A stretch of DNA of 64,000 nucleotides from BP-133 sp040756995. GTDB taxonomy: Bacteria > Actinomycetota > Acidimicrobiia > IMCC26256 > BP-133. The notes under the pieces were generated by a model. That model was not told the origin of the DNA. It was given only the letters and a program-made list of their open reading frames with translations, and ran no database searches. Numbering within the stretch: the stretch's first letter is position 1; the number at the start of each line of letters is the position of its first letter. The position numbers were made by a program, and so were the translations under genes. Below, one piece after another: positions 1 to 7,777 of the stretch. The stretch spans positions 62,001 to 126,000 of the forward strand of contig JBFLYK010000007.1 of the NCBI GenBank assembly GCA_040756995.1, given 5' to 3'.

Positions 1-1134
1 CCAGGCCGCCTCAGCCGCATCCCGCAGCGTCGTCGCCCGCTCCTGGGCGATCTTCATGGCGCCGGCGAAGACATCGGCGTCGAGCCGTTCGCCGTAGCGC
101 TGCTCGCCGAACGGGAGGCAGCGGGCGACGAACTCCTCCGGAGCGAGCGCCCTGATGTACTCCCCGTTCATCCAGTTGAGCTTGTCGTAGTCGAAGAAGG
201 CCGGCGACGGCGAGACCCGGCCGAGGTCGAAGGCCGCCACCAGCTCGTCCATCGACACGATCTCCCGACTCGTCCCGTCCTCCGTCGGGACCGAGAAGCC
301 GAGCAGGCAGAGGTAATTGCGCAGCGCCTCCGGCAGGTACCCCCGGGCGCCGAAGTCCTCGAGGGAGATGGCGCCGTGGCGCTTGGACAGCTTGGCCCGG
401 TCGGCGCCGACGAGGAGCGGCAGGTGGGCGAAGGTCGGCCGGCCCTCGATGCCCAGGGCACCCCGCAGGGCCAGCATCCGGTGGGTCGTGTCGGTCAGGT
501 CCTCGCCCCGGATGACGTGGGTGATGCCGGTGTCGGCATCGTCGATGGCGTTGGCCAGGTAGAAGACCGGCGCGCCCGACGTCCGCACGATCACGAAGTC
601 GGGGACCGTGCTCCACGGCACGGTCACCTCACCCCGGATGAGGTCGGTGAACGAGCTGGTGCCCTCGTCGGGCGTCCGGAAACGGACCGAGCGGGGCCGC
701 CCCTCGGCGGCCCGGGCCGCCCGCTGCTCCGCCGTCAGGTCCCGGCAGTGGCCGTCGTAGCCGGGGTCGGCGGGGCCTCGGGCCTTGCGGGCCTCGTAGC
801 GGGCGTTCACCTCCTCCTCGGTGCAGAAGCACTCGTAAGCCGCGCCGGAGGCCAGCAGCTCCCGGGCCACCTCGAGGTGGCGGTCGAAGCGGGCCGACTG
901 GAAGTACGGGCCCTCGTCCCAGTCGAGCCCCAGCCAGCGCAGGGTGGTCTGGATGCCCTCGCTCCAGTCCTGCCTCGACCGCTCGACGTCGGTGTCCTCG
1001 ATGCGGAGCACGAACGTCCCGCCGGTGTGGCGGGCGTAGAGCCAGTTGAACAGCGCCGTGCGGGCGCCGCCGACGTGGAGGAAGCCGGTCGGGGACGGCG
1101 CGAACCGGACCCGGACCGAAGAACCCGAAGTCAC
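1..1134 (-). CDS. gltX: glutamate--tRNA ligase, C-terminus beyond window
   Basis: Class I aminoacyl-tRNA synthetase that charges tRNA-Glu (or acts non-discriminatingly with GatCAB). The first 378 residues are visible; the family is about 470-490 long, so the anticodon-binding C-terminus lies left of position 1. Seen: the HIGH-type signature PSPTGFLHVGGARTALFNW near residues 10-30, RGEDLTDTTHR in the middle and the KMSKS-type loop AKLSKRHG. The GTG start at 1134 shares a GTGA overlap with the stop of the upstream gene, so the two are translationally coupled. It is the last visible gene of the leuB operon and may therefore come under the Val/Ile leader upstream. Identification is secure. Confidence 0.97.
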   Translation of the reverse strand, partial: MTSGSSVRVRFAPSPTGFLHVGGARTALFNWLYARHTGGTFVLRIEDTDVERSRQDWSEGIQTTLRWLGLDWDEGPYFQSARFDRHLEVARELLASGAAYECFCTEEEVNARYEARKARGPADPGYDGHCRDLTAEQRAARAAEGRPRSVRFRTPDEGTSSFTDLIRGEVTVPWSTVPDFVIVRTSGAPVFYLANAIDDADTGITHVIRGEDLTDTTHRMLALRGALGIEGRPTFAHLPLLVGADRAKLSKRHGAISLEDFGARGYLPEALRNYLCLLGFSVPTEDGTSREIVSMDELVAAFDLGRVSPSPAFFDYDKLNWMNGEYIRALAPEEFVARCLPFGEQRYGERLDADVFAGAMKIAQERATTLRDAAEAAW

Positions 1135-1658
1135 GCCGGCTTTTCGAGGCCGAGCAGGTGCCGCCACTCCGCCATGCGGGCCCGGATGTCGTCGATCCGG
1201 TGACGCACCACCCATTCGGGGATGGCTTCGATGAGGCCGACGCGCCGGGCGTAGTCATGGGCGACGTTGACCACGGCCAGGCGCCGCCACTCGACCAGGT
1301 CGGCGGGCGGGTCGCCCAGCCAGCCGAACAGGGTGAGGCCGAGTTCGACGTCGGCCTGGATCGGGGCGCGCCCGAGGAGCCCACCGCGCCGCATGGCGAA
1401 CTGGGCTCCGAGCGCCTCGGCATCGTGAACGGTCTCGGGGAACACGGCGGTGATCTGATCGTGGAACCGCTCGGCCAGCGTGAGGGCGTAGCCGCTGTCG
1501 GGCCCGGGTGTGCCGAAGAGCCGGCCCTTCCGTCCGAACGGCTCGCCCGGGTTCAGGTCGCCCGGCCGCACGGCCTTCCAGCCCACCGCCGGCGGGATGG
1601 CCACCGAACGGCGCGGCGCATCCTCCGGCCGGGTGGGGACGTACGGATCGACTGCCAT
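1131..1658 (-). CDS. conserved hypothetical protein between cimA and gltX
   Basis: A 175-residue soluble protein with no signal peptide or membrane segment and no motif I recognise. It starts MAVDPYVPTRPEDAPRRS; later parts are helical and Trp-rich (LTLFGWLGDPPADLVEWRR, WVVRHRIDDIRARMAEWRH). The ATG at 1658 is chosen because the reading frame further upstream is antisense-like and runs into cimA. It lies 13 bases after cimA and overlaps gltX by 4 bases, so it belongs to the leuB-ilvE-cimA-gltX transcription unit. Codon use is like its neighbours. Its function is unknown; the operon position suggests a housekeeping role but proves nothing. Confidence 0.8.
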   Translation of the reverse strand: MAVDPYVPTRPEDAPRRSVAIPPAVGWKAVRPGDLNPGEPFGRKGRLFGTPGPDSGYALTLAERFHDQITAVFPETVHDAEALGAQFAMRRGGLLGRAPIQADVELGLTLFGWLGDPPADLVEWRRLAVVNVAHDYARRVGLIEAIPEWVVRHRIDDIRARMAEWRHLLGLEKPA

Positions 1659-1671
1659 ATGACTGCGAAAC

Positions 1672-3297
1672 CTACCCGGCCGACGGCTCCTCAGACGCTT
1701 CGGACGATTCGGCGGCCAGCAGGCCGTGGACGATGGAGTCCGACAGGGCCTGCCATGACGCCTCGATGATGTTCTCCGAGACACCGATCGTGCTCCACGA
1801 CCGTTCCTCGTCGGCCGAGTCGAGCAGCACCCGGGTGACGGCGCCCGTCCCCTTGTGGGTGTCGAGGACCCGGACCTTGTAGTCGGTCAGGTGGATGCCG
1901 GCCAGCGCCGGATGGGCCTGCCCGATGGCCTGGCGCAGCGCCTGGTCGAGGGCGTTGACCGGGCCGTTGCCCTCGGCGGTGGCGATGATCCGCTCGCCCT
2001 TGGCCTCCAGCTTGATCGTCGCCTCGGTGGTGACGGCGCCGTCGGCCCGCTTCTCCACGATCACCCGGAAGCTCTCCAGGGTGAAGAAGTCCTGCTCCCA
2101 GCCGGCGGCCGTGCGGAGCAGCAGTTCGAAGGAGGCGTCGGCCACCTCGAAGTGGTAGCCAGCGTGCTCCAGCGTCTTCAGCTGCTCGAGGACGTCGGTC
2201 ACCTTGGCGTCGGACAGCTCGAGCCCGAGATCGCGGGCCCGCATGGCCACCGTCGACCGGCCGGCCATCTCCGAGACCACGAAGCGGGTCAGGTTCCCGA
2301 TGGCGTCGGGTGTCACGTGCTCGTAGGCGTCGCGGGCCCGGGAGATGGCGCTCGTGTGCAGCCCCGCCTTGTGGGCGAAGGCGCTCTGGCCGACGTAGGG
2401 CGACTGCGGGTCGAGCGTCAGGTTCACCAGCTCGGCGATGTGGTGCGAGACCGGCGTCAGCAGCGCCAGCCGGTCGCGGGGCACCGTCTCGATGCCCATC
2501 TTCAACGTGAGGTTCGGGATGATCGACGTCAGGTTGGCGTTGCCCGTCCGCTCGCCGTAGCCGTTGATACAGCCCTGGATCTGCACGCAGCCCTGCCGCA
2601 CGGCGGCCAGCGCGTTGGCCACCGCGCAGCCGGTGTCGTTGTGGAAGTGGGCGCCGAGGGCGGCGTCGGGGAGCGCGGCCCGGACCTCGGCCACGGTCTG
2701 TTCCACGGCGTGGGGCAGCGTGCCGCCGTTGGTGTCGCACAGCACGAGGCGGGTGGCGCCGGCCTCGTGGGCCGCCCGCAGCACCCGGAGGGCGAACCCG
2801 GGGTTGTTGCGGTAGCCGTCGAAGAAGTGCTCGGCGTCGAGGAACACCTCGACGCCGGCGTTGCGGAGGAACTCCACCGAGTCGCTGACCATGGCGACGG
2901 CCTCGTCGAGGGTGGTCCGCAGCGCCTCGGTCACGTGGTAGTCCCACGACTTGGCCACGATGCAGGCCACCGGCGTCCCGGCCTTGACCAGATTGCGCAG
3001 GACCTCGTCCTCGTCGGCCTTCACACCGGCCCGGCGGGTGGAGCCGAAGGCCACCAGCTGCGACCGTTCGAGGTGCAGCTCGGCCGGCGCCCGCTCGAAG
3101 AACTCGGCGTCCTTGGGATTGGCGCCGGGCCAGCCGCCCTCGATGTAGTCGACGCCGAGGTGGTCGAGCTGCTCCGCCACCTTGAGCTTGTCGGCGACCG
3201 TGAGCGAGATCCCCTCCCGCTGCGACCCGTCGCGCAGGGTCGTGTCGTAGATCTCGACCCGCTGCGGCCAGCTGGGCTCCCTAAGAACTTCGGACAT
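1672..3297 (-). CDS. cimA: (R)-citramalate synthase
   Basis: Condenses pyruvate with acetyl-CoA to citramalate, the first step of the threonine-independent route to isoleucine. 541 residues from the ATG at 3297; a TTG two codons upstream is also in frame but less likely. The DRE-TIM metallolyase barrel is at about 10-285 with DTTLRDGSQREG, the metal-ligand region HFHNDTGCAVAN and GYGERTGNANL. The C-terminal LeuA-type allosteric domain is at about 400-530 (EGNGPVNALDQALR). CimA rather than LeuA is favoured by YIEGGWPGANPKD and by a separate leuA at 30.5 kb. It overlaps the end of ilvE by 17 bases in the same operon. Confidence 0.93.
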   Translation of the reverse strand: MSEVLREPSWPQRVEIYDTTLRDGSQREGISLTVADKLKVAEQLDHLGVDYIEGGWPGANPKDAEFFERAPAELHLERSQLVAFGSTRRAGVKADEDEVLRNLVKAGTPVACIVAKSWDYHVTEALRTTLDEAVAMVSDSVEFLRNAGVEVFLDAEHFFDGYRNNPGFALRVLRAAHEAGATRLVLCDTNGGTLPHAVEQTVAEVRAALPDAALGAHFHNDTGCAVANALAAVRQGCVQIQGCINGYGERTGNANLTSIIPNLTLKMGIETVPRDRLALLTPVSHHIAELVNLTLDPQSPYVGQSAFAHKAGLHTSAISRARDAYEHVTPDAIGNLTRFVVSEMAGRSTVAMRARDLGLELSDAKVTDVLEQLKTLEHAGYHFEVADASFELLLRTAAGWEQDFFTLESFRVIVEKRADGAVTTEATIKLEAKGERIIATAEGNGPVNALDQALRQAIGQAHPALAGIHLTDYKVRVLDTHKGTGAVTRVLLDSADEERSWSTIGVSENIIEASWQALSDSIVHGLLAAESSEASEEPSAG

Positions 3298-4204
3298 GTT
3301 CAAGCCATCCCTTGTACGTCTCGACCTCGCCCCGGATGGTGGCGAAGTACATCTCCTGGATCTTGCGGGTCACCTCACCCGGCTCCCCGATCACCCGGTC
3401 GTCGACCGCCCGGATCGGCACGACCTCGGCGGCGGTCCCGGTCAGGAACGCCTCGTCGGCGATGTAGAGGTCGCTGCGGAGGATGTTCTCCTCGACCACC
3501 TCATACCCGAGGTCGCGGGCGATCACCATGATCGAGTCGCGGGTGATGCCGTCGAGCGCCCCCGCCGACAGCGGGGGCGTCGTAATTCGCCCCCCCTTGA
3601 CCAGGAACAGGTTCTCGCCGGTGCACTCCGACACGTGGCCCTGCGTGTTCAGGAGGATGGCCTCGTCGTAACCGGCCTTGAGGGCCTCGACCTTGGCCAG
3701 ACTGGAGTTGACGTACAGGCCGGTGACCTTGGCCGCCGGCGGGATCATGTTCGGGTCCTCCCGGCGCCAGGAGGAGATCTTGCACCGCACGCCGTGCTTG
3801 ATGCCCTCCTCGCCGAGGTAGGTGCCCCACGGCCAGACGGCGATCGAGACGTTGACCGTGCACGGCAGGGGGTTGAGGCCCATCTCGCCGTAGCCCAGAT
3901 AGATGAGCGGCCGGATGTAGCAGGCGTCGACGTTGTTGACCCGGACGGTCTCCTTGGTCGCCTCGACCAGCTGCTCGACCGAGTACGGACACTCGATCAT
4001 CAGCATCTTGGCCGAGAGGAGCAGCCGGCGGATGTGGTCCGTCAGCCGGAAGACCGCCGGGCCGTTGGCCGTGTGGTACGCCCGGATGCCCTCGAAGACG
4101 CCGGAGCCGTAGTGCAACGTGTGGGTCAGGACGTGGATCCTGGCGTCGTCCCAGTCGACGAGCTCGCCGTCCATCCAAATCTTGTCGACCTTCTGAATGG
4201 GCAT
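3281..4204 (-). CDS. ilvE: branched-chain amino acid aminotransferase
   Basis: Fold-type IV PLP transaminase that makes Leu, Ile and Val from their 2-oxo acids with glutamate. 307 residues, the family's usual length. Seen: HYGSGVFEGIRAY near 31-43, the PLP lysine K159 in AAKVTGLYVNSSLAK, and ECTGENLFLV further on. The ATG at 4204 lies 4 bases after the leuB stop, and the next gene cimA starts inside its 3' end, so leuB-ilvE-cimA are tightly coupled. Regulation is probably through the leader peptide upstream of leuB, which fits because the product serves all three branched-chain pathways. Confidence 0.96.
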   Translation of the reverse strand: MPIQKVDKIWMDGELVDWDDARIHVLTHTLHYGSGVFEGIRAYHTANGPAVFRLTDHIRRLLLSAKMLMIECPYSVEQLVEATKETVRVNNVDACYIRPLIYLGYGEMGLNPLPCTVNVSIAVWPWGTYLGEEGIKHGVRCKISSWRREDPNMIPPAAKVTGLYVNSSLAKVEALKAGYDEAILLNTQGHVSECTGENLFLVKGGRITTPPLSAGALDGITRDSIMVIARDLGYEVVEENILRSDLYIADEAFLTGTAAEVVPIRAVDDRVIGEPGEVTRKIQEMYFATIRGEVETYKGWLEHVRSS

Positions 4205-4208
4205 ACCG

Positions 4209-5261
4209 CTACGCCTCCTGAGCGATGTGCTCGGCGACCAGATCGCCGACCTCTCCCGTCGAGTGTCCCATCGTGGCGGCCGTTGTGCCGCCCAGCTTGG
4301 AGAGTACGGCCCCGACGGCCCGTTCCATGCGATCGGCGGCCGTCGCCTCGCCGAGGAAGCGGGCCAGCATCGCCACTGACAGCACCGCCGCCAGCGGGTT
4401 GGCCCGGCCGGTGCCGGCGATGTCGGGGGCCGAGCCGTGGACCGGTTCGAAGACACTCGGCCGCTCCCGGGGCGGATTGAGGTTGCCGGAGGCGGCGAGG
4501 CCCATGCCGCCGGCGATACCCGCTCCGAGGTCGGTCAGGATGTCGCCGAAGAGGTTGTCGGTCACCACGACGTCGAAGCGCTCCGGGCTTTCGACCATAT
4601 AGAGGCAGGCGGCGTCGACGTGGACGTAGCCGGTGGACACGTCGGGGTACTCCCCCGCCACCTCGTTGAAGGCCCGCTGCCACAGGTCGCCGGCGAACGT
4701 CAGGACGTTGGTCTTGTGGCACAGCGTCAGGTGCTTCCGGGCCCGGGTGCGGGCCAGGTCGAAGGCGTAGCGCAGGCAGCGCTCGGCGCCGAGGCGGGTG
4801 TTGACCGAACCCTGCGTGGCGATCTCGTTGGGCGTGCCCTTGCGGAGGAAGCCGCCCTCGCCGGCGTAGGCGCCCTCGGTGTTCTCCCGGATGACCACCA
4901 TGTCGATGTCGTCGGGGCCCTTCCCGGCCAGCGGCGTCGGGGCGCCGGGGAGGAGGCGGACGGGGCGCAGGTTGACGTAGAGGTCGAACTCGAAGCGCAG
5001 CCGCAGAAGCAATCCCCGCTCGAGGACGCCGGGCGGGACCTCGGGGGTACCGACCGCGCCGAGGAGGATGGCGTCGAGGCCGGCGAGCTCGGCGAGGACG
5101 GAGTCGGGCAGCACCTCACCCGTCCGCAGGTAGCGGGCGCCACCGAGGTCGTACTCGACGGCGTCGACCGCGACCCCGGCCGCGTCGAGCGCCTTGCGGG
5201 CCTCGGCGATGACCTCGGGCCCGATCCCGTCACCCGGGAGGATGCCGATCTTGTGGGTCAA
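4209..5261 (-). CDS. leuB: 3-isopropylmalate dehydrogenase
   Basis: NAD-dependent oxidative decarboxylase of 3-isopropylmalate, the third step of leucine synthesis. 350 residues with an intact isopropylmalate/isocitrate dehydrogenase fold: ILPGDGIGPEV at the N-terminus, VIRENTEG, the catalytic region CHKTNVLTFAGDLW, VTDNLFGDILTDLGAG and EPVHGSAPDIAGTGRANP. The start is TTG at 5261, preceded by the purine-rich AGGAGAAAG. Upstream lie an intrinsic terminator and a leader peptide rich in Val and Ile, so transcription into leuB is predicted to be attenuated. First structural gene of the leuB-ilvE-cimA-unknown-gltX operon. Confidence 0.97.
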   Translation of the reverse strand: MTHKIGILPGDGIGPEVIAEARKALDAAGVAVDAVEYDLGGARYLRTGEVLPDSVLAELAGLDAILLGAVGTPEVPPGVLERGLLLRLRFEFDLYVNLRPVRLLPGAPTPLAGKGPDDIDMVVIRENTEGAYAGEGGFLRKGTPNEIATQGSVNTRLGAERCLRYAFDLARTRARKHLTLCHKTNVLTFAGDLWQRAFNEVAGEYPDVSTGYVHVDAACLYMVESPERFDVVVTDNLFGDILTDLGAGIAGGMGLAASGNLNPPRERPSVFEPVHGSAPDIAGTGRANPLAAVLSVAMLARFLGEATAADRMERAVGAVLSKLGGTTAATMGHSTGEVGDLVAEHIAQEA

Positions 5262-5279
5262 GGGTTCTTTCTCCTAATG

Positions 5280-5305
5280 AAAAACCGCCCACCGAGGTGG
5301 ACGGT
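5280..5305 (-). terminator. attenuator terminator upstream of leuB
   Basis: On the minus strand ACCGTCCACC pairs with GGTGGGCGGT (one U-G wobble) around a tight loop and is followed directly by five T. This is a canonical intrinsic terminator lying between the leader peptide and the leuB start, where a terminator makes sense only as an attenuator. Confidence 0.85.
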
Positions 5306-5310
5306 CAGAG

Positions 5311-5337
5311 GCGAACGCCGGCGGGGGCGGCGTTCGC
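5311..5337 (-). promoter_or_regulatory. leader hairpin between leader peptide and attenuator
   Basis: A perfect 10-bp inverted repeat, GCGAACGCCG and CGGCGTTCGC, with a 7-base loop. Its 5' arm begins at the last base of the leader-peptide stop codon, so a ribosome on the leader would cover it. It is a candidate pause or switching hairpin; the alternative antiterminator pairing could not be resolved by eye. Confidence 0.7.
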
Positions 5338-5372
5338 TACGTAATGACGATGACGACGAACTGCAGTGACAT
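5337..5372 (-). CDS. Val/Ile leader peptide of the leuB operon
   Basis: An 11-codon open frame encoding MSLQFVVIVIT, followed by TAG. Five of eleven codons are Val or Ile, all in one run, and the frame ends immediately before two hairpins, the second an intrinsic terminator. This is the layout of ribosome-mediated attenuation: stalling at Val/Ile codons when charged tRNA is scarce should prevent termination and express leuB-ilvE-cimA. There is no Shine-Dalgarno. A TTGACA box and a weak GACCCT box place the transcript start within about 4 bases of the ATG, so the leader is probably leaderless. Known precedent: attenuators of branched-chain genes in other actinobacteria. Confidence 0.75.
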   Translation of the reverse strand: MSLQFVVIVIT

Positions 5373-5382
5373 AGTTGAACTC

Positions 5383-5412
5383 AGGGTCGCAGCCGGAACG
5401 CCGGAATGTCAA
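5383..5412 (-). promoter_or_regulatory. putative promoter of the leuB leader
   Basis: On the minus strand TTGACA (5412-5407), an 18-base spacer and GACCCT (5388-5383), matching the A2 and T6 of TANNNT. The predicted start near 5376 is about 4 bases before the leader ATG. The -35 is perfect, the -10 weak. Confidence 0.5.
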
Positions 5413-5727
5413 GGCGAGCCAATGCGGACACTTTGCGTGAAGCTCGTCCTACGGTTGGCGCGAATCGCCACAAAACTGAAAAATCGGCGCGAATAGGCAC
5501 GAGTGCCAGAAAGTCGTACAATATGGATTGCTTGGGAGCCGACCCTTCGGGTTCGGAGCTCCTGGCTGGGGAAGCAAGGGAGTGGCCGGCACTGCCGGTC
5601 GAGGCTGGGGAGCCTTGTATTTGCGCTGCGTGCGGCTGGGGAGCCATGCAGTGACCACATCACGGTCTGCCCTCGCGCCTTCGACCCGCGTGCCTGCCGC
5701 TCCATCGGGACGGAGAGAGGTACGCCG
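5413..5727 (+). promoter_or_regulatory. intergenic region and structured 5' UTR of the efflux operon
   Basis: A 315-base gap between divergent transcription units, AT-rich around 5440-5525 in a very GC-rich background. A candidate promoter is TAGGCA (5494-5499), a 17-base spacer and TACAAT (5517-5522), which would leave a roughly 200-base 5' UTR. Upstream of it GGCGCGAAT occurs twice (5457-5465 and 5486-5494, 29 bases apart), and TGGCG-CGAAT-CGCCA (5456-5470) is a perfect inverted repeat: operator candidates. The UTR contains a hairpin with a CUUCGG loop near 5536-5562 and repeats of GGCTGGGGA. I match it to no known riboswitch. Small frames here look spurious. Confidence 0.45.
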
Positions 5728-7761
5728 ATGATGCGGACGAGGCTCATGCAGGGTGTGCTCGGGTTCACGGCACTGGCCCTGCTCGTGGGGAGCTTCAAGG
5801 TCATGCAGTCGAAGCCGAAGCCGCCGCCGCCGACCACGGTGACGGTGAGCCGGGGCGTCGTGCTGGCCAGTGTCAACGCCACCGGCAACGTCACCGTGGC
5901 CGACCAGCTGGCGCTGGACTTCCCCGTCGGCGGCAAGGTCGTCGACATCTACGTGAAGGAAGGCCAGCGGGTGGTTGCGGGACAGCCCCTGGCCTCCATC
6001 GATGACGCTCCGGCCCGGGCCAAGGTCGACCAGGCCCGGGCCGACCTGCAGGCGGCCCAGGACCGGGTTCGCCAGCTGCTCGAAGGGTCGACGACCAACG
6101 AGCAGTTGCAGAACAACGCCGCCATCGACGCCGCCCGGGCCGACCTGGCCAAGGCCAACGACGCGGTGGACCGGGCCGAGGCCACCCTCAGGACCGGCAG
6201 CGCCGCCCGGCAGAACGCCGTGAACGACGCCCGGCGCAACCTCGACAACGCCAAGGCGGCCGCCGCCCAGCGCCTCCGGGACCTGCAGCTCGACATCGAC
6301 CAGATCCAGCAGCGGCTCGACGAGCACACCGCCCAGCTCGAGACCCACCAGGCGAAGTACGAGTTCGACCTCCAGCAGGCCGAGAGCGCCCGGGCCGCCG
6401 AGCTGGAGACGCTGCGGCGCATCGACACGCAGCGGGCGATCCTGGCCGACATCGAGGCCCGCATGCGGGACAAGGGCTGCAACACCAGCGGCCAGCCGGC
6501 CCGGGGCGGGGGGCAGGTGACCAGCACCACCGTCAGTGGGGGCCGGACGGCGTCGACCAAGGCCAAGGCCAGCGCCGCCAACCCCCTCACGTTCCAGGCC
6601 GCCGACAAGAAGGGCAGCGGGAAGAGCGACAAGGAAAAGGAGTGCCAGCGGCTGGCCGACCAGCACGCCCAGGTGGAGCTCGACCTCCGCCACGACGAGG
6701 ACCAGCTCGGCGTGATCCGCCAGGACCGCAACCGCTACGAGGGCTACGTCCGGGACGACGCCGAGCAGCTGATCCAGGACCGCCAGACCGTCGAGCAGGA
6801 CCGGCGGGATCTCAACGACGCCAAGAACGCCCTCCGGCTGGGCCAGATCGACGAGCAGAAGCGGATCAACGACGCCGACCAGGCGCTGACCACCACCCTC
6901 GACGACCAGCGGACGGGCGACCTCGCCGACCAGCAGGCGGTGGGGGCGGCTCGCAACGACGTCGACGCCGCCGAAGCCGTGGTCGCCCAGCAGGTGGCGG
7001 CCAAGGCGGTGCAGGAGGAGCGGCCGAAGAACAACGCCGAGGTGGCGGCCGCCCAGGCCGATGTCGACGCCAAGCAGGCCGTGCTCGAGGACTTCCAGCG
7101 TCAGCTCGACGAGACGACGCTGGTCGCCCCGACCGACGGGACGGTCGCCGTCATCGGCGGGCGTATCGGTGAAGAGGTTCCCGGTGGCGGCTCGAACCGG
7201 GGTGGGTTCGACGCCAGCGCCCTCAGCCGGCCGCCCAACGCCCAGGCTCCGGGGTCGGTTTCCACCCGGGCCGGTGGTTTCGTGACCCTGACCGACCTCG
7301 GGACCAACGAGGTGCGGGCCCGGTTCAGCGAAGCCGACACGGCCAAGATCAAGCCCGGTCAGGCGGCCAAGGTCGAGTTCGAATCCCTGGGCCAGCAGCT
7401 GTCGGCCCGGGTGGTCCGCATCGACCCCATTGAGACCGTCGTTGCGAACGTCGTCACTTACACTGTGACGCTGTTGCTGGACAAGAAGCTGGAGGAACTG
7501 AAGCCCGGTATGACGGGGAACGTCGACGTGATCATCGCCCAGAAGCAGAACGTCCTGCGGCTGCCGGTCACGGCCATCAACCCCCGCAACGGCCGGGCCA
7601 CCGTCCAGGTGGTCGGGCCCGACGAGAAGCTGGAGACCCGCCAGGTGACCACCGGCCTCAAGGGTGATGACGACATCGAGATCACCAGCGGTCTGAACGA
7701 GGGCGACCGGGTCGTCGTCACGGCCGGCGCCGGCGGCGGCGGGCGTCCGCAGGCCGGATAG
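5728..7761 (+). CDS. HlyD/MacA-type membrane fusion protein with long coiled coil
   Basis: Periplasmic-adaptor-like subunit of an ABC exporter. 677 residues from the ATG at 5728, which follows GGAGAGAGG; the open frame continues upstream without a better start. One N-terminal membrane segment (about 7-25), then a biotinyl-lipoyl half motif (VGGKVVDIYVKEGQRVVAGQPLASID). A very long Ala/Gln/Asp-rich coiled coil follows at about 90-480, interrupted by a Ser/Lys/Gly-rich stretch near 255-300. The second lipoyl half (TTLVAPTDGTVAVIGGRIGE) and the beta-barrel (VRARFSEADTAKIKPGQAAKV) come last. Usual MacA length is about 370, so the hairpin is greatly enlarged. It precedes the ATPase by 16 bases. 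Confidence 0.9.
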   Translation: MMRTRLMQGVLGFTALALLVGSFKVMQSKPKPPPPTTVTVSRGVVLASVNATGNVTVADQLALDFPVGGKVVDIYVKEGQRVVAGQPLASIDDAPARAKVDQARADLQAAQDRVRQLLEGSTTNEQLQNNAAIDAARADLAKANDAVDRAEATLRTGSAARQNAVNDARRNLDNAKAAAAQRLRDLQLDIDQIQQRLDEHTAQLETHQAKYEFDLQQAESARAAELETLRRIDTQRAILADIEARMRDKGCNTSGQPARGGGQVTSTTVSGGRTASTKAKASAANPLTFQAADKKGSGKSDKEKECQRLADQHAQVELDLRHDEDQLGVIRQDRNRYEGYVRDDAEQLIQDRQTVEQDRRDLNDAKNALRLGQIDEQKRINDADQALTTTLDDQRTGDLADQQAVGAARNDVDAAEAVVAQQVAAKAVQEERPKNNAEVAAAQADVDAKQAVLEDFQRQLDETTLVAPTDGTVAVIGGRIGEEVPGGGSNRGGFDASALSRPPNAQAPGSVSTRAGGFVTLTDLGTNEVRARFSEADTAKIKPGQAAKVEFESLGQQLSARVVRIDPIETVVANVVTYTVTLLLDKKLEELKPGMTGNVDVIIAQKQNVLRLPVTAINPRNGRATVQVVGPDEKLETRQVTTGLKGDDDIEITSGLNEGDRVVVTAGAGGGGRPQAG

Positions 7762-7777
7762 GGAGGGGCGGAGCCGA

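Noticed and set aside
1855..3531. 558-codon open frame opposite cimA
   Set aside because: Antisense shadow: the sense strand encodes a full citramalate synthase; the antisense protein is compositionally biased with no domain.
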